Translations under genes and position numbers: made by a program | In this document: piece after piece, positions 51,004 through 62,686 of the stretch | Layout: each line of letters begins with the position of its first letter | Numbering within the stretch: the first letter of the stretch is position 1 | Notes under the pieces: generated by a model | The model's input: only the letters and a program-made list of their open reading frames with translations | Database searches by the model: none | What the model was told of the DNA's origin: nothing | Assembly (NCBI GenBank): GCA_024234955.1 | Contig: JACKNK010000006.1 | Coordinates: 1 to 64,000 of the forward strand | Length of the DNA: 64,000 nt | Direction of reading: 5' to 3' | From: Gammaproteobacteria bacterium | GTDB lineage: Bacteria > Pseudomonadota > Gammaproteobacteria > JACKNK01

Positions 51004-52455
51004 TCAGCGCGGCAGGTCAGTGGTCCCCATCAGGAACTCGTCGATCGCACGCGCGCATTGACGGCCTTCGCGAATCGCCCACACCACCAGGGATTGACCA
51101 CGGCGCATGTCACCGGCCGCAAACACCTTGTCCATCGATGTCTTGTAGGCCTGAGCGCCCTCTGTCGCACCCTGCACGTTGCCGCGTGGATCCAGTTGCA
51201 CGCCAATTTGTTCCAACATGCCTTGATGGACCGGGTGGACGAAACCCATGGCCAGGGTGACCAGATCCGCCTTGATCTCGAATTCCGAACCTTCGATATC
51301 GTTCATGCGCCAGTTACCGGCGTCATCCTTGGTCCATTCGACCCGCGCGCACCGCACCCCGGTCAATTTGCCGTTCTCGCCGAGGAACGCCTTGGTGGTC
51401 ACCGCGAAATCACGTTCGCAGCCTTCTTCCTGCGACGATGAAGTCCGCATCTTCAACGGCCAGTTCGGCCAAGTGAGCCCCTTGTCTTCCCTCTCCGGCG
51501 GCTGCGGCATGATTTCGAGCTGGGTGACGGCAATCGCGCCGTGGCGAATCGAGGTGCCGATACAGTCCGAACCGGTATCGCCGCCACCGATGACCACCAC
51601 GTTCAGACCACGGGCATGAATCTCGGTTGCCCGAGGAATCTTGTCGCCGGCGACGCGCTTGTTGTTCTGACGGAGGAAATCCATCGCGAAATGCACCCCA
51701 TCCAGATCGCGACCCGGGATCGGCAGATCACGCGGCGCTTCCGCACCACCGGTCAGTGCAACCGCATCGAAATCGCTCAGCAATTCGTCGCCGGACTTGT
51801 CGACACCGATCTCGGTGTTGGGATGAAAATGCACGCCCTCAGCGCGCATCTGTGAGATACGCCGATCGATCAGACTCTTACTGAGCTTGAAGTCCGGGAT
51901 ACCGTAACGCAGCAGACCGCCAATACGGTCCTGACGCTCGTAGACATGCACCTCATGACCGGCACGCGCAAGCTGCTGCGCACAGGCCATGCCGGCAGGT
52001 CCGGAACCAACCACCGCGACCCGCTTGCCGGTACGATGTTCGGGCACCTGTGGCTGGACCCAGCCTTCGTTCCAGGCACGATCGATGGTGGCGCACTCGA
52101 TGGTCTTGATGGTCACCGGCTCATCAGTGAGATTGAGCGTACACGCCGCCTCGCAAGGCGCCGGACAGATACGACCGGTAAATTCCGGAAAGTTGTTGGT
52201 CGAATGCAGAACATCGATAGCGGAACGCCAATCCTGGTGGTAGGCCAGATCGTTGAAGTCCGGAATGATGTTGTTGATCGGACAACCGTTATGACAATAC
52301 GGAATGCCGCAATCCATGCAACGCGCGCCCTGCTTGCTGACCTCGTCATCGCTCAGTGCAATGACGAATTCCTTGTAGTTCTGAATGCGGTCGGAGACCG
52401 GCGCGTAACTGCGATCGGAACGTGCGATTTCCATGAAACCGGTTGGCTTGCCCAT
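51004..52455 (-). CDS. gltD: Glutamate synthase [NADPH] small chain
   Basis: A 483-residue flavoprotein that takes electrons from NADPH for glutamate synthase. The N-terminal iron-sulfur cysteines are [21 protein letters not shown] and [12 protein letters not shown]; the FAD motif is [20 protein letters not shown] and the NADPH motif [20 protein letters not shown]. It starts 13 bases after gltB, the usual order. Together they convert glutamine and 2-oxoglutarate to two glutamates. Confidence 0.98.
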   Translation of the reverse strand: MGKPTGFMEIARSDRSYAPVSDRIQNYKEFVIALSDDEVSKQGARCMDCGIPYCHNGCPINNIIPDFNDLAYHQDWRSAIDVLHSTNNFPEFTGRICPAPCEAACTLNLTDEPVTIKTIECATIDRAWNEGWVQPQVPEHRTGKRVAVVGSGPAGMACAQQLARAGHEVHVYERQDRIGGLLRYGIPDFKLSKSLIDRRISQMRAEGVHFHPNTEIGVDKSGDELLSDFDAVALTGGAEAPRDLPIPGRDLDGVHFAMDFLRQNNKRVAGDKIPRATEIHARGLNVVVIGGGDTGSDCIGTSIRHGAIAVTQLEIMPQPPEREDKGLTWPNWPLKMRTSSSQEEGCERDFAVTTKAFLGENGKLTGVRCARVEWTKDDAGNWRMNDIEGSEFEIKADLVTLAMGFVHPVHQGMLEQIGVQLDPRGNVQGATEGAQAYKTSMDKVFAAGDMRRGQSLVVWAIREGRQCARAIDEFLMGTTDLPR

Positions 52456-52468
52456 CGTATGTTTCCCC

Positions 52469-55400
52469 TCAGTGACCCGCCGAAGCGCCAGCGTCTGCGC
52501 CGGCCGTGGTCTGCTGCATTTCCATCAACGCGCGGCGGTAATCGACCGGCATGACCTTGACGAACTTGGGCAGATAATCGGCCCAGTTATCGAGGATGCG
52601 TTTACCGACCGCGCTGTCGGTGTAATGAATGTGATTGCTGATCAGTGCCTTGAGACGTGCTGCATCGTGGCGGGTCATGTCATGGCTGACATCGACCTTG
52701 CCATGCGTTTCCAGATCGCCGCCCTGATGATCGAGCTTTTCCAACGCACGATCTTCGGCATGGATCGGTTCCAGCTCGACCATCGCCATGTTGCAGCGCT
52801 GCGCGAAGTCACCGGCTTCGTCGAGGACATAGGCGATACCACCCGACATACCCGCCGCGAAGTTGCGCCCGGTGCCGCCGAGCACCACCACGACGCCACC
52901 GGTCATGTATTCGCATCCGTGATCGCCGACACCTTCGACAATCGCCGTCGCACCCGAGTTGCGCACTGCAAAACGTTCACCGGCAACGCCCCGGAAGTAG
53001 CACTCACCGGCAATCGCGCCGTAAAGCACGGTATTGCCGACGATGATGTTCTCTTCCGCCACCTTGATGGCCGCATCCGCTGCCGGGCGAACGATCAGGT
53101 GACCGCCCGAGAGACCCTTGCCGACGTAATCGTTGCCTTCACCCTGCAGATCGATGGTCACACCCTTGGCGACCCAGGCGCCGAACGACTGTCCGGCAGT
53201 ACCCTTGGCGCTGATGTGGATGGTGTCATCCGGCAAACCGGCGTGGCCGTACTTCTCCGCGACACGACCGGACAACATCGCGCCGAAACTGCGATTGGTG
53301 TTGTAGATCGGCGTTTCGATCTTCACCGCTGAACCGTTATCCAGCGCAGACCTGGCCTGTTCGATCAGCCAGTTGTCGCGGGCATTTTCGAGCCCATGCT
53401 CCTGCGACTCGCAGTTATAGACCGCAACATCCGGACCGGCTTTCGGCTTGTACAGAAGCTTGGAGTAATCCAGGCCCTTCGCCTTCCAGTGGTTGATCGC
53501 CCGACGCATGTCGAGCAGTTCGGTGCGACCGACCAACTCATTGACGGTGCGCACACCCAGCCTGGCCATCAGCTGGCGCATTTCTTCGGCGACGAAGAAG
53601 AAGTAATTGACCACATGCTCGGGCTTGCCGGTGAAGCGCTTGCGCAGCTCCGGGTCCTGAGTCGCGACACCAACCGGGCAGGTATTCAGATGGCATTTGC
53701 GCATCATGATGCAGCCTTCGGCGATCAGCGGCGCGGTCGCGAAACCGAATTCATCGGCCCCCAACAGCGCACCGACGACCACATCGCGCCCGGTGCGCAT
53801 GCCACCATCGACCTGCACGGCGATGCGGCCACGCAGCTTGTTCAGCACCAGGGTCTGATGGGTCTCGGCGAGACCGATCTCCCAGGGCGACCCGGCATGC
53901 TTGATCGAGGTCAGCGGCGACGCGCCGGTGCCGCCGTCGTAGCCGGCGATGGTGACGTGATCCGCATGCGCCTTGGAGACGCCGGCGGCGACCGTACCGA
54001 CACCGATCTCGGAAACCAGCTTGACGCTGATGCGCGCCTTCGGATTGACGTTCTTGAGGTCGTGGATCAGCTGCGCCAGGTCTTCGATCGAATAGATGTC
54101 ATGGTGCGGCGGCGGCGAGATCAGACCGACACCGGGCGTCGAATGACGCACTTTCGCGATCTGCGCATTGACCTTGTGTCCGGGCAGCTGCCCCCCCTCA
54201 CCGGGCTTCGCACCCTGCGCCATCTTGATCTGGATGTCATCGGAATTGACCAGATACTCGGCAGTGACGCCGAAACGGCCCGAGGCAACCTGCTTGATCG
54301 CGGAGCGACGCGGGTTCATGGAACCGTCTTCAAGCGGCAGGAAACGCTCCGGCTCTTCACCGCCTTCACCCGTATTGGACTTGCCGCCAATCTGATTCAT
54401 GGCGATGGCCAGGGTCGAATGCGCCTCCATGGAAATGGAACCGTAAGACATCGCGCCGGTCGCGAAACGCTTGACGATCGCCGAAGCGGGCTCAACCTCA
54501 TCCAGCGGGATCGGCTGGTCGGCGAACTTGAATTCGAACAGGCCGCGCAAGGTCAGCAGTTCTTCGTTCTGCTCATTCATGTAACGCGAGTATTCGGCGT
54601 AGCTTTTGGGATCGTTGCCGCGCGCCGCATGTTGCAGATTGGCGATGCTTTCCGGGGTCCAGATGTGGGCGTCGCCGCGCACCCGATAGGCATAATCGCC
54701 CCCGACATCGAGATGGTTCCGATAGATTGGCGCGTCGCCGAAGGCATCCCGATGACGGGTAACCGCTTCCGCCGCCACCTCATCGATACCCGCGCCGTCG
54801 ATCTTGGATACGGTGCCGGTGAAATAATCGTCGAGGAAGTCCTGAGACAGGCCGACTGCATCGAAAACCTGCGCGCCACAGTAGGACTGATAGGTGGAAA
54901 TACCCATCTTCGAGAACACCTTCAGCAGGCCTTTTCCCACCGCCTTGATGTAGCGCTTGTGGGCCTCACCCTCGCTGATTCCACCCGGCAACTCGCCGCA
55001 CAGCGAGGAAACCGTATCGAAGGCCAGATAAGGATTGACCGCTTCCGCGCCGTATCCGGCGAGACAGGCGAAGTGATGCACCTCACGCGCCGCGCCGGAC
55101 TCGACGACCAGACCGGAACGGGTACGCAGGCCGGCGCGCACCAGATGATGATGAACCGCCGATGTGGCGAGCAGTACCGGGATCGGAACCCGGTCGGCGT
55201 TCACGTCTCGATCGGACAGCACGATGATGTTGTATCCGTCCTGAACCGCATCCTCCGCCTTGGCGCACAAGGCATCGAGCGCCGGACCCATGCCATCGGC
55301 ACCGGTGTCGGCGTCCCAGCAGATCGACAGCGTCTTGGTCTTGAAGGCGCCGCTGGTGTGATCCTCGATATGGCGAACACGTTCCAGATCGGTGTTCGAC

Positions 55401-57118
55401 AGCACCGGCTGATCGACTTCCAGACGCATGTTCTGGCCGGAATCGTCCAGGCCGAGCAGATTTGGGCGCGGACCGATCAACGACACCAGCGACATGACCA
55501 GTTCTTCGCGGATCGGATCGATGGGCGGATTGGTGACCTGGGCGAAGTTCTGCTTGAAGTAGTTGAACAGCGGCTTGGCCTTGTTCGACAACACCGCCGG
55601 CGGGTTGTCGTTACCCATCGAGCCAATCGCCTCCTGGCCACTGGCGGCCATCGGCGTCATCAGGAACTTGAGGTCTTCCTGGGTGTAACCGAAGGCCTGC
55701 TGACGATTCAGCAGCGCATCGCCGGACATCGCCATCGGACCGGCCTCGTGCTTCAGGTCCTTCAGCTTGATCTGGGTGCGATCCAGCCAATCCTTGTATG
55801 GCTTGGCCGCAGACAGTCCGTCCTTGATCTCGCCGTCGTCGATGATGCGGCCCTCGGCGAGGTCGATCAGGAACATCTTGCCGGGCTGCAAACGCCATTT
55901 CTTGACAATCTTGTGCTCAGGAATCGGCAGGACACCCATCTCCGAGGCCATCACCACCAGGCCATCGTCCGTAATCAGATAACGCGCCGGGCGCAGGCCG
56001 TTACGGTCCAGGGTCGCGCCGATCTGACGACCATCGGTGAAAGCCACTGCAGCAGGGCCGTCCCACGGCTCCATCAGGGCGGCGTGGTATTCGTAGAAGG
56101 CCTTGCGCTTCTCGTCCATGAGCGGATTGCCGGACCAGGCCTCGGGGATCAGCATCATCATCGCGTGGGCCATGTCATAACCGCCCATGACCAGCAGTTC
56201 CAACGCACTGTCGAAGCTGGCGGAATCGGACTGACCTTCGGCAATCAACGGCCAGATCTTGTCCAGGTCCTCGCCGAGCACCGGCGATTTCATCGCGGCA
56301 CGGCGGGCGCGCATCCAGTTGACGTTGCCGCGCAGCGTGTTGATCTCGCCGTTGTGCGCAATCATGCGGAACGGGTGTGCGAGATCCCAGGACGGGAAGG
56401 TGTTGGTCGAGAAACGCTGGTGCACCAGGGCCAGCGCCGAGACCATGCTCTCGTCCTGCAGGTCCGGGTAATACACGCCGACCTGGTCGGCGAGCAGCAT
56501 GCCCTTGTAGTTCAGGGTGCGGCTGGAAAACGATGGTGCGTAGAACTGCTCGCAACCGTCCATGCCGCAATCCATCGCCTTCTTCTCGACGATCTTGCGG
56601 ATCACGAACAACTTGCGCTCGAACGCATCCGCGTCGGTCGCGGTCCTGCCGCGCGCAACGAATACCTGCCGGATTACCGGCTCGACGTCCTTGACCGACT
56701 GTCCGACGCCACTGTTATCGGTGGGCACATCGCGCCAGCCGATCAGGGTCTGACCTTCGGCAACGATGGTTGCTTCGATCATGGCCTCGATTGCCGCACG
56801 GGTATCGCCCGCCTGCGGCAGGAACAACATGCCGACGCCGTAATCGCCTTCTGCAGGAAGCTCGAAGCCAAGCCCATTCGCCTTGGCGCGCAGGAACGCA
56901 TCCGGCATCTGAATCAGCAGGCCTGCACCATCGCCGGCCAGTTTGTCGGCGCCCACGGCGCCTCGATGGGTCAGGTTCTTCAGGATCAGCAGACCCTGCT
57001 GCACGATCGCGTGACTCTTGCGATTCCGGATATCCGCGACGAAACCGACGCCACAGGCATCATGCTCAAAAGCCGGGTCGTAGAGACCCTGCTTGGCAGG
57101 CAGAGAGCCGCGCATCAT
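52469..57118 (-). CDS. gltB: Glutamate synthase [NADPH] large chain
   Basis: A 1549-residue enzyme. The amidotransferase nucleophile is Cys22 in [15 protein letters not shown], exposed after removal of the short propeptide [10 protein letters not shown] and its extension. The central and FMN domains include [57 protein letters not shown] and [19 protein letters not shown], followed by the iron-sulfur cysteines in [20 protein letters not shown]. The last 300 residues are the GltB beta-helix domain ([20 protein letters not shown]). A GAGGT site precedes the ATG at 57118. Confidence 0.98.
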   Translation of the reverse strand: MMRGSLPAKQGLYDPAFEHDACGVGFVADIRNRKSHAIVQQGLLILKNLTHRGAVGADKLAGDGAGLLIQMPDAFLRAKANGLGFELPAEGDYGVGMLFLPQAGDTRAAIEAMIEATIVAEGQTLIGWRDVPTDNSGVGQSVKDVEPVIRQVFVARGRTATDADAFERKLFVIRKIVEKKAMDCGMDGCEQFYAPSFSSRTLNYKGMLLADQVGVYYPDLQDESMVSALALVHQRFSTNTFPSWDLAHPFRMIAHNGEINTLRGNVNWMRARRAAMKSPVLGEDLDKIWPLIAEGQSDSASFDSALELLVMGGYDMAHAMMMLIPEAWSGNPLMDEKRKAFYEYHAALMEPWDGPAAVAFTDGRQIGATLDRNGLRPARYLITDDGLVVMASEMGVLPIPEHKIVKKWRLQPGKMFLIDLAEGRIIDDGEIKDGLSAAKPYKDWLDRTQIKLKDLKHEAGPMAMSGDALLNRQQAFGYTQEDLKFLMTPMAASGQEAIGSMGNDNPPAVLSNKAKPLFNYFKQNFAQVTNPPIDPIREELVMSLVSLIGPRPNLLGLDDSGQNMRLEVDQPVLSNTDLERVRHIEDHTSGAFKTKTLSICWDADTGADGMGPALDALCAKAEDAVQDGYNIIVLSDRDVNADRVPIPVLLATSAVHHHLVRAGLRTRSGLVVESGAAREVHHFACLAGYGAEAVNPYLAFDTVSSLCGELPGGISEGEAHKRYIKAVGKGLLKVFSKMGISTYQSYCGAQVFDAVGLSQDFLDDYFTGTVSKIDGAGIDEVAAEAVTRHRDAFGDAPIYRNHLDVGGDYAYRVRGDAHIWTPESIANLQHAARGNDPKSYAEYSRYMNEQNEELLTLRGLFEFKFADQPIPLDEVEPASAIVKRFATGAMSYGSISMEAHSTLAIAMNQIGGKSNTGEGGEEPERFLPLEDGSMNPRRSAIKQVASGRFGVTAEYLVNSDDIQIKMAQGAKPGEGGQLPGHKVNAQIAKVRHSTPGVGLISPPPHHDIYSIEDLAQLIHDLKNVNPKARISVKLVSEIGVGTVAAGVSKAHADHVTIAGYDGGTGASPLTSIKHAGSPWEIGLAETHQTLVLNKLRGRIAVQVDGGMRTGRDVVVGALLGADEFGFATAPLIAEGCIMMRKCHLNTCPVGVATQDPELRKRFTGKPEHVVNYFFFVAEEMRQLMARLGVRTVNELVGRTELLDMRRAINHWKAKGLDYSKLLYKPKAGPDVAVYNCESQEHGLENARDNWLIEQARSALDNGSAVKIETPIYNTNRSFGAMLSGRVAEKYGHAGLPDDTIHISAKGTAGQSFGAWVAKGVTIDLQGEGNDYVGKGLSGGHLIVRPAADAAIKVAEENIIVGNTVLYGAIAGECYFRGVAGERFAVRNSGATAIVEGVGDHGCEYMTGGVVVVLGGTGRNFAAGMSGGIAYVLDEAGDFAQRCNMAMVELEPIHAEDRALEKLDHQGGDLETHGKVDVSHDMTRHDAARLKALISNHIHYTDSAVGKRILDNWADYLPKFVKVMPVDYRRALMEMQQTTAGADAGASAGH

Positions 57119-57442
57119 AGCTTTACCTCATTGATTACTTGCCGACAGGCCCCGGAGACTTTCACCGAAAACCGTCGCAGAGAAGACATTCCCACGGTTT
57201 ACGTACTTGCCGATCAACCCGATCAGGACAAACGCCTTGGCGCTCGCAGACGAACAAGTGACGTACCGACTCGGCCTAAAGCTTCATTATCAGGCTTTAC
57301 AAAACCGGCGAATCCTAATGCAAAACGGTCGCCCGACGCCACCGCAGACGCACGGAATCGTGCCACTGCACCCGCACTCCCACGACCCGACGATCCGCAC
57401 GGGATATACCCGGCTTCAAGCGGTATCGACTGGCTCAAAGGG
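57119..57442. other. Intergenic region between gltB and damX
   Basis: This 324-base gap lies between two genes on the minus strand. It should hold the gltB promoter and any damX terminator. I see no clear -35/-10 pair, no long stem-loop with a T tract, and no riboswitch that I recognise. A GAGGT ribosome-binding site lies at its gltB end. Confidence 0.4.
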
Positions 57443-59011
57443 TCATTCTTTACCGAGGCTTTTCTGAATCGAAGAAAGCCTGCGCAGCCAGGGCTGGCGC
57501 GCCTTGAGATTGTCCGGCAGCGCATCCAGCGCATCGAGGGCTTCTTCGCGGCTGGCGTAGTCGCGGTAAATCAGGGCGAAATGCGCCTCGCCATCGCGAT
57601 CCAGCTCATAGATCGCGCTTTCATCGGAAACCTCATAACGCGCCGCAAAGCGCCGGACTGCATTCAAACTCGGGCCTGCGACCAATTGCATGGTGTAGTG
57701 ACGCGGGTTCCTGGCAAGGACCCCCTCGTTGTCCGGTGACAGCGTCACATCGGCGTCCGCATCGGCGCCCGAATCAACAGCCTCATCCGGCCTGGGCGAT
57801 TCGGGAGGCGGGGCGACCGCAGACTCTGCCGCTTCCTCGGCATCCGCTGGTTGAGCAGCCTCGATCTCGGCGTGTTCGGCGTCGCCCAACCCGGGTTCAG
57901 CGGACAATTCATCGAGCGGCGGGGCCTTACTGTCCATATCCGGCGGGATATCGACTTGATCGACGGGCTCATCCGCCGGTAACGGGTCAGGCTCAATCTG
58001 CTTGTCGGTCAGTGCCGTTTCGGTCCGCTCGACCCGACGATTTTCAGTCGAGACCACAACCGGATCGACCGGGTCGATCGCTTCGACAACCGGCATCGGC
58101 ACGCGATCACCGCCAACATCGACCGGTATTGTCGATGCGTCATCACTCCCTTTCCGTGCGTTATGAAAACGCCCGGTCAAGGCCATTACCGTGACCACTC
58201 CCATGAGCAGCGCCAGCACAACGCCGACGAAGATCACGCGGGGGCTGGCACCCCGATCCGGCTTATGCACCGGGGCGCTGCGGGGTGGGCCGTCCGACTG
58301 CGTGCGCATACGCTCGCGAGCAAACTTGTTGATCCCGACTGGCAGGCCACCGCTATGTTTCTGGATCTCCATGAGGTCATCACGGTCGAACGGCATCGGC
58401 CCTTGATACCCCACCACCGCGAGACAGTGCTGAAGATAGCAATAGGTGCGACGTGCGTCGTAGGGGGCCACGCGCAACACCTGGATACGGTCCGCATCAA
58501 GTTTCTCGGCGATCGACGCCTCGCGGTCCGAACGCACGAACAACACCAGATGCAGACCGTGTTCGGCGAGCTTGGCAACAAGATGCAACGCACGACTTTC
58601 CAGGCGCTCAGCTGCATCAATCACCAAAACCGGCTGCTTGCCTCGACTGTAATGCGCAATGAACAAATCGTGGATGTCGTCACTCTTGCGGCGGCGATTC
58701 CCAAAACGCTCAGCGACTTCGGCAAGCAGATCCACGCTGCGAAGACCTGCCGACGCATCCAGCGCGAGCACCACAAAATGTTTCGGTGCCTGATCCACGA
58801 ACATGTGCCGTAACACCGTCTTGCCACTGCCCTCCGCACCACTGATGAGGACATACAGCTCGGTCTTGTCGATCAGATGATTTATCTGTCCCAGCAACCG
58901 GGAGCACAAGGCATCCCGAAACGGGATCGGCACCCGCGCCGCGAACGGATCGCGCGCCAGTACGATGGCATTTTGAGGGGCCTCCGCCTCGGCGCTTCCC
59001 GCATTGCTCAC
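57443..59011 (-). CDS. damX: DamX-like AAA ATPase with SPOR domain
   Basis: A 522-residue protein with an N-terminal ATPase (P-loop LISGAEGSGKTVLRHMFVD near residue 55, LVIDAAERLESRALHL as Walker B), a membrane helix near residue 255 (ILVGVVLALLMGVVTVMAL-type segment), an acidic, Pro-rich periplasmic stretch and a C-terminal SPOR domain (HYTMQLVAGPSLNAVRRFAA, then FALIYRDYASREEALDAL). SPOR domains bind septal peptidoglycan, so it probably acts in cell division. The GTG start overlaps the WGR gene stop. Placement between aroB and gltB matches Pseudomonas. Confidence 0.88.
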   Translation of the reverse strand: MSNAGSAEAEAPQNAIVLARDPFAARVPIPFRDALCSRLLGQINHLIDKTELYVLISGAEGSGKTVLRHMFVDQAPKHFVVLALDASAGLRSVDLLAEVAERFGNRRRKSDDIHDLFIAHYSRGKQPVLVIDAAERLESRALHLVAKLAEHGLHLVLFVRSDREASIAEKLDADRIQVLRVAPYDARRTYCYLQHCLAVVGYQGPMPFDRDDLMEIQKHSGGLPVGINKFARERMRTQSDGPPRSAPVHKPDRGASPRVIFVGVVLALLMGVVTVMALTGRFHNARKGSDDASTIPVDVGGDRVPMPVVEAIDPVDPVVVSTENRRVERTETALTDKQIEPDPLPADEPVDQVDIPPDMDSKAPPLDELSAEPGLGDAEHAEIEAAQPADAEEAAESAVAPPPESPRPDEAVDSGADADADVTLSPDNEGVLARNPRHYTMQLVAGPSLNAVRRFAARYEVSDESAIYELDRDGEAHFALIYRDYASREEALDALDALPDNLKARQPWLRRLSSIQKSLGKE

Positions 59012-59256
59012 TTGCCGACACCCTCAGCAAAGACCACGCGAAAGCCTTTACGAATCTGAAGATCGCGTTCCTGCGTCAACGCCTCGGTCGCATCATCTTG
59101 GCTCTGAAAATGGCGCTTGGTCACCCGACCGGCACGGCCTTGTGGGCCGGTTTCACGTACCAAGGACCAGCCTTCGAGCAGATCCTTCTGAAGGATCAGG
59201 TGGCAGAAGCGGGGTGAATCGCCGGCCGCAAGCGGGGTCTGCATGTAGATGCGCAT
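59008..59256 (-). CDS. Small WGR-domain protein
   Basis: An 82-residue protein with the WGR pattern: CHLILQKDLLEGWSLVRETG, GPQGRAGRVTKRHFQSQDDA, then ALTQERDLQIRKGFRVV. WGR domains bind nucleic acid in PARPs and MolR-like regulators; the function of single-domain versions is unknown. It is translationally coupled to damX (stop overlaps GTG). Confidence 0.8.
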   Translation of the reverse strand: MRIYMQTPLAAGDSPRFCHLILQKDLLEGWSLVRETGPQGRAGRVTKRHFQSQDDATEALTQERDLQIRKGFRVVFAEGVGK

Positions 59257-59447
59257 AGTTCAGGCAGCCATTGACGAGGAGGCAAAATTGTCACGGGCAG
59301 GCTGGACAGCGTCAAGGCGCACGCTTCCCGAGAATCCGCGCACACCGCCACGCACAGCCTAACCGTTCCGATAAACCGCAAAATCTGCCATATTCCCTGA
59401 AATCAACACACCGTTACACAAGCGATTGACCCGAAGCGGATAGCTTT

Positions 59448-60191
59448 ATGAGCGAAGATCGACGGCAACGAGGCTCGCGGCGACAGCGCCCGGATCAGCC
59501 CAGCGACACCACACTGACCGGGGGAGCCCCTCACGGCTCAGGTTCCAATTATGGGCACGGCGATTCTGTAGAAGGGCGTTCGGAAGGACATTCTTCCCGC
59601 CACCGGTCTCGGCGGTCTTCCTCCTCGTCCACCGCTGGATTGTACAAGTGCAAACGTACCCTGACCTTATTCAAATCCGCCGTCTTCCTGTTGGTCATCG
59701 GCATCATCGGCGGAATTTTCTTCGTTCGCGGCTATGTGTCGAGCTCCATTGAGCGCGTCCGGGAACAGGATTACGAAATAAAGGTCTTGAAAGGGGAGCG
59801 GGACTTCTTCCAGGGGCGCGTTGCGTTTTTCAAGGATCAGATCAAGTCCCTGGTCGCCGGAACAATCCCGGACCTCAATGAATTGCTGTTCGATCAGGTC
59901 ATCGAGGTCAATCAGAACTACGTCAAAAACCTGGTTTTCTCGGTCAGCAAGAAAAGTGACGAGACACGCTACGAATACCAGATCGTGCTGCACAACCAGA
60001 CACCGATCGTGGTGCAACCCCGAATCAAGGTACTGCTTTTTGACCGCACCGGACTGCAGATCGGCATCTCCGACCTCAAGGGTATCAAGGACAATGTGCT
60101 GATTCCTGGCGAGACCCGCTCGCTGCACGCGGTCTTCGACATCTCCCTGGAGAACCGCGAACCCACCTATTTCCTTCTAATGGTGCAATAG
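59448..60191 (+). CDS. Hypothetical single-pass membrane protein with Ser/Arg-rich N-terminus
   Basis: A 247-residue protein. Residues 1-65 are low-complexity and rich in Ser, Arg, Gly and His (for example HSSRHRSRRSSSSSTAG). One membrane helix at about 76-96 (AVFLLVIGIIGGIFFVRGY) is followed by a short coiled coil (ERVREQDYEIKVLKGERDFF) and a beta-rich C-terminal domain (VVQPRIKVLLFDRTGLQIGI). I do not recognise it. It is divergent from the WGR/damX genes and convergent with aroB, and is inserted into the otherwise conserved aroB-damX-gltBD block. Confidence 0.78.
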   Translation: MSEDRRQRGSRRQRPDQPSDTTLTGGAPHGSGSNYGHGDSVEGRSEGHSSRHRSRRSSSSSTAGLYKCKRTLTLFKSAVFLLVIGIIGGIFFVRGYVSSSIERVREQDYEIKVLKGERDFFQGRVAFFKDQIKSLVAGTIPDLNELLFDQVIEVNQNYVKNLVFSVSKKSDETRYEYQIVLHNQTPIVVQPRIKVLLFDRTGLQIGISDLKGIKDNVLIPGETRSLHAVFDISLENREPTYFLLMVQ

Positions 60192-60201
60192 TCCGCAATC
60201 C

Positions 60202-61305
60202 CTATCGCGGTGGCCAATCGATTGCCTCCGCAATCTGCTGATCCAGACTTCGTTCCAGCGCGGCCACATCGAAGTCGCCGGTGACCACCGAGTCGCACAA
60301 TCCCCGCATCAGCACCAGCCGTAGCCGACCGTCCAGCACCTTCTTGTCCACCGCCATCAATTCCATGAAGCGTGTCCGGTCCATGCCTTGGGGCGGGCGA
60401 TTCGGAAGTTTTCCGCGCGCAATGATCGACTCGATCCGGGACAGGTCGGCATCCCCGATCCACCCCAGCTCATGAGAAAGATGCGCCGCCATCACCATCC
60501 CGGCCCCGACGGCCTCACCATGAAGCCATGCGCCATAACCCATACCGGTTTCAATCGCATGGCCGAAGGTGTGCCCCAGATTAAGCAATGCCCGCGTGCC
60601 CGATTCGCGTTCATCGGCGGCCACCACGTCGGCCTTATCGGCACAGGAACGCTCGATCGCATGACTTAGCACGGCGCGATCACGGGCATTGATGGCGTCG
60701 ATATTGGCTTCAAGCCAGCGAAAGAACTCCGGATCATTGATCAGGCCGTACTTGATCACTTCCGCGACACCGGCCGCCAGTTCGCGCTCCGGCAGCGTAT
60801 CCAGGGTCTCGATGTCGGCGATCACCACACGAGGCTGGTAGAAAGCCCCGATCATGTTCTTGCCAAGCGGATGATTGACCCCGGTCTTGCCCCCAACGGA
60901 GGAATCGACCTGGGACAGCAAGGTGGTTGGCACCTGGATGAAATGCACCCCGCGCTGATAGCTGGCCGCCGCAAACCCGGTGATGTCGCCCACCACACCG
61001 CCACCGAGCGCGATCAAGGTACAACTGCGATTGAAACGGGCTTCCAGCAGGGCCGTGAACACCCGGTTCACGGTATCCAGGGTCTTGTACTGCTCGCCGT
61101 CCGGCAGGATCACCGAACGGGCATCGAGCCCATCGAGCGAGGCCATCAGTCGATCGAGATACAGCGGCGCAACCGTGGTGTTGCTGACCACCATGACCTG
61201 TTTGCCTGGGATGTGCGGACGGATCAGATCGGCACGATCGAGCAAGCCCGAACCGATGTGAATCGGGTAGCTGCGTTCACCGAGATCGACGTGGAGAGTA
61301 TTCAT
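60202..61305 (-). CDS. aroB: 3-Dehydroquinate synthase
   Basis: A 367-residue NAD- and zinc-dependent enzyme of the shikimate pathway that cyclises DAHP. Signatures: [74 protein letters not shown] and [19 protein letters not shown] (zinc ligands). The ATG at 61305 is chosen over an in-frame TTG 6 bases upstream. Confidence 0.97.
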   Translation of the reverse strand: MNTLHVDLGERSYPIHIGSGLLDRADLIRPHIPGKQVMVVSNTTVAPLYLDRLMASLDGLDARSVILPDGEQYKTLDTVNRVFTALLEARFNRSCTLIALGGGVVGDITGFAAASYQRGVHFIQVPTTLLSQVDSSVGGKTGVNHPLGKNMIGAFYQPRVVIADIETLDTLPERELAAGVAEVIKYGLINDPEFFRWLEANIDAINARDRAVLSHAIERSCADKADVVAADERESGTRALLNLGHTFGHAIETGMGYGAWLHGEAVGAGMVMAAHLSHELGWIGDADLSRIESIIARGKLPNRPPQGMDRTRFMELMAVDKKVLDGRLRLVLMRGLCDSVVTGDFDVAALERSLDQQIAEAIDWPPR

Positions 61306-61425
61306 GGGCAATGGCGAGGTGGTTCAAACAAGCGCGCAATGCTGCCGTAAATGACCGCACACGAACAGCCGCAACGTCTGCGGAAACCGGATCGGGCAAA
61401 CCGACCGCACCGCCGAGTGCGTGTT

Positions 61426-62055
61426 TCAGGCGAGCAGCGATTCAAGCAGTTCGGACTGGGTCACGGCCTGGCGCTCGCGACTCAGACGCTGCGCCCGGAC
61501 GATTGCGACCAAATCTTCGGCAGCCACCTCAAAATCGTCATTGACCACCAGATAATCGTATTCATGCCAGTGAATCAGTTCCGATCTCGCCTGCGCCATG
61601 CGCCCGGCGATCACCGCATCACTGTCCTGCCCGCGCGCGCGGAGGCGCTGTTCCAGCGCATCGCGTGACGGCGGCGCAATATAGATGGAAGCACTGCCTG
61701 GCAAAACCTCACGCACTCGCCGCGCGCCTTGCCAATCGATTTCCACAATGACATCCCGCCCTTCGGCGAGCAGCGACTCGACCGAGGATCTGGCCGTGCC
61801 ATAGCGGTTCCCGAACACTTCGGCGTGCTCGATGAAGGCATCCGCCGCGATCATGGCCTCGAACGAAGCCATTTCCACGAAATGATAATGCCGACCGTTC
61901 TCCTCCCCGGGTCGGGGCGCCCGCGTGGTATGCGAGACTGCCACCGCGAGCTCCGGCATGCGCTCGCGCAAGGCACTCAACAAGGAAGATTTCCCCGCGC
62001 CGGAAGCAGCGGAGACGATAAGCACCTGACCGGCGACTCTGCTCTGCGTTGTCAT
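61426..62055 (-). CDS. gmk: Guanylate kinase
   Basis: A 209-residue enzyme that phosphorylates GMP to GDP. P-loop LIVSAASGAGKSSLLSALRE, GMP-binding VSHTTRAPRPGEENGRHYHF, and DVIVEIDWQGARRVREVLPG all match. The start is the ATG at 62055; the frame is open upstream but the family starts here. The usual rpoZ and spoT neighbours do not follow it. Confidence 0.97.
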   Translation of the reverse strand: MTTQSRVAGQVLIVSAASGAGKSSLLSALRERMPELAVAVSHTTRAPRPGEENGRHYHFVEMASFEAMIAADAFIEHAEVFGNRYGTARSSVESLLAEGRDVIVEIDWQGARRVREVLPGSASIYIAPPSRDALEQRLRARGQDSDAVIAGRMAQARSELIHWHEYDYLVVNDDFEVAAEDLVAIVRAQRLSRERQAVTQSELLESLLA

Positions 62056-62235
62056 CGCGATCACTCGATGTTCTGGATCTGTGCATGGAGTACGCGACAA
62101 TAGTCTTTATGTATCAATACCTTGAACACCGTTCACTCCCGAAGAACCGAAAACTGTCACCATTTCTGTCACCACATTGATTGAGCTTCGGGGAGAAGCC
62201 GAGGTGACGGTAAGCGAGCAGCACCGCTGCTCAGC

Positions 62236-62266
62236 GCGCCAGAGTACCGCAGTACCCGGCGCGCAC
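62236..62266 (-). other. GC-rich stem-loop downstream of the H-NS-like gene
   Basis: On the minus strand a GCGCGCC arm and a GGCGCGC arm flank an imperfect GTAC-containing inner stem, starting 10 bases after the H-NS-like stop. There is no T tract, so it may protect the mRNA 3' end or form a weak terminator. The rest of the 62056-62276 gap holds nothing else I can support. Confidence 0.35.
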
Positions 62267-62276
62267 CGATACAGAT

Positions 62277-62582
62277 TCAGACCGCGAGGTCGTCGAGAGA
62301 GCCGCCATTGTCCAGGTGAGCAACAACCCACTTCGGCTTACGCCCACGACCGCTCCAGGTGTTCGCCCCATCCGCAGACTTGTACTTCGCCGCCACCTTC
62401 CCAGTACCCGTGCGACCGTCCAGGTCCGCTGGGGTCAAATCCGCTTTCGCCATCAGGTCGCGAATCTGCGACTTGATCTCGTTCCGATACTCCCGCTGCT
62501 TGCCGCGAATGCGCGCTTGCACGTCCTTTTGCAGTTCCAGCAGTTCGTCCAAATCCAACTTATCCAGATTGATAGCAGCCAT
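62277..62582 (-). CDS. H-NS family nucleoid-associated protein
   Basis: A 101-residue protein: an N-terminal helical oligomerisation part (LDELLELQKDVQARIRGKQ), a linker, and the C-terminal DNA-binding motif TWSGRGRKPKWV with the core Arg-Gly-Arg, as in H-NS/BpH3/MvaT-linked proteins. H-NS silences AT-rich foreign DNA. The start is the ATG at 62582. It sits next to AT-richer accessory genes, which such a protein might silence. Confidence 0.93.
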   Translation of the reverse strand: MAAINLDKLDLDELLELQKDVQARIRGKQREYRNEIKSQIRDLMAKADLTPADLDGRTGTGKVAAKYKSADGANTWSGRGRKPKWVVAHLDNGGSLDDLAV

Positions 62583-62615
62583 CGATATATCTCGTGTTAG
62601 TGAAGTAGCGCGCGG

Positions 62616-62644
62616 ATTATAGGAAGAGGGATTCGGTTCTGCTA
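62616..62644 (-). promoter_or_regulatory. Promoter of the H-NS-like gene
   Basis: A perfect -10 box TATAAT reads on the minus strand at 62621-62616, 34 bases before the ATG. The hexamer 17 bases upstream (TAGCAG) is a weak -35 match. The surrounding DNA is AT-richer than the window average. Confidence 0.5.
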
Positions 62645-62686
62645 GAAACAAACACAAGCATATCGACGCTTTGAGCGTCAGCATCT

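Noticed and set aside
53396..57739. A 1447-codon open frame on the plus strand opposite gltB
   Set aside because: It is the antisense shadow of gltB in GC-rich DNA; its translation is rich in Arg/His/Gln with no family motif, while the minus strand encodes a full GltB.
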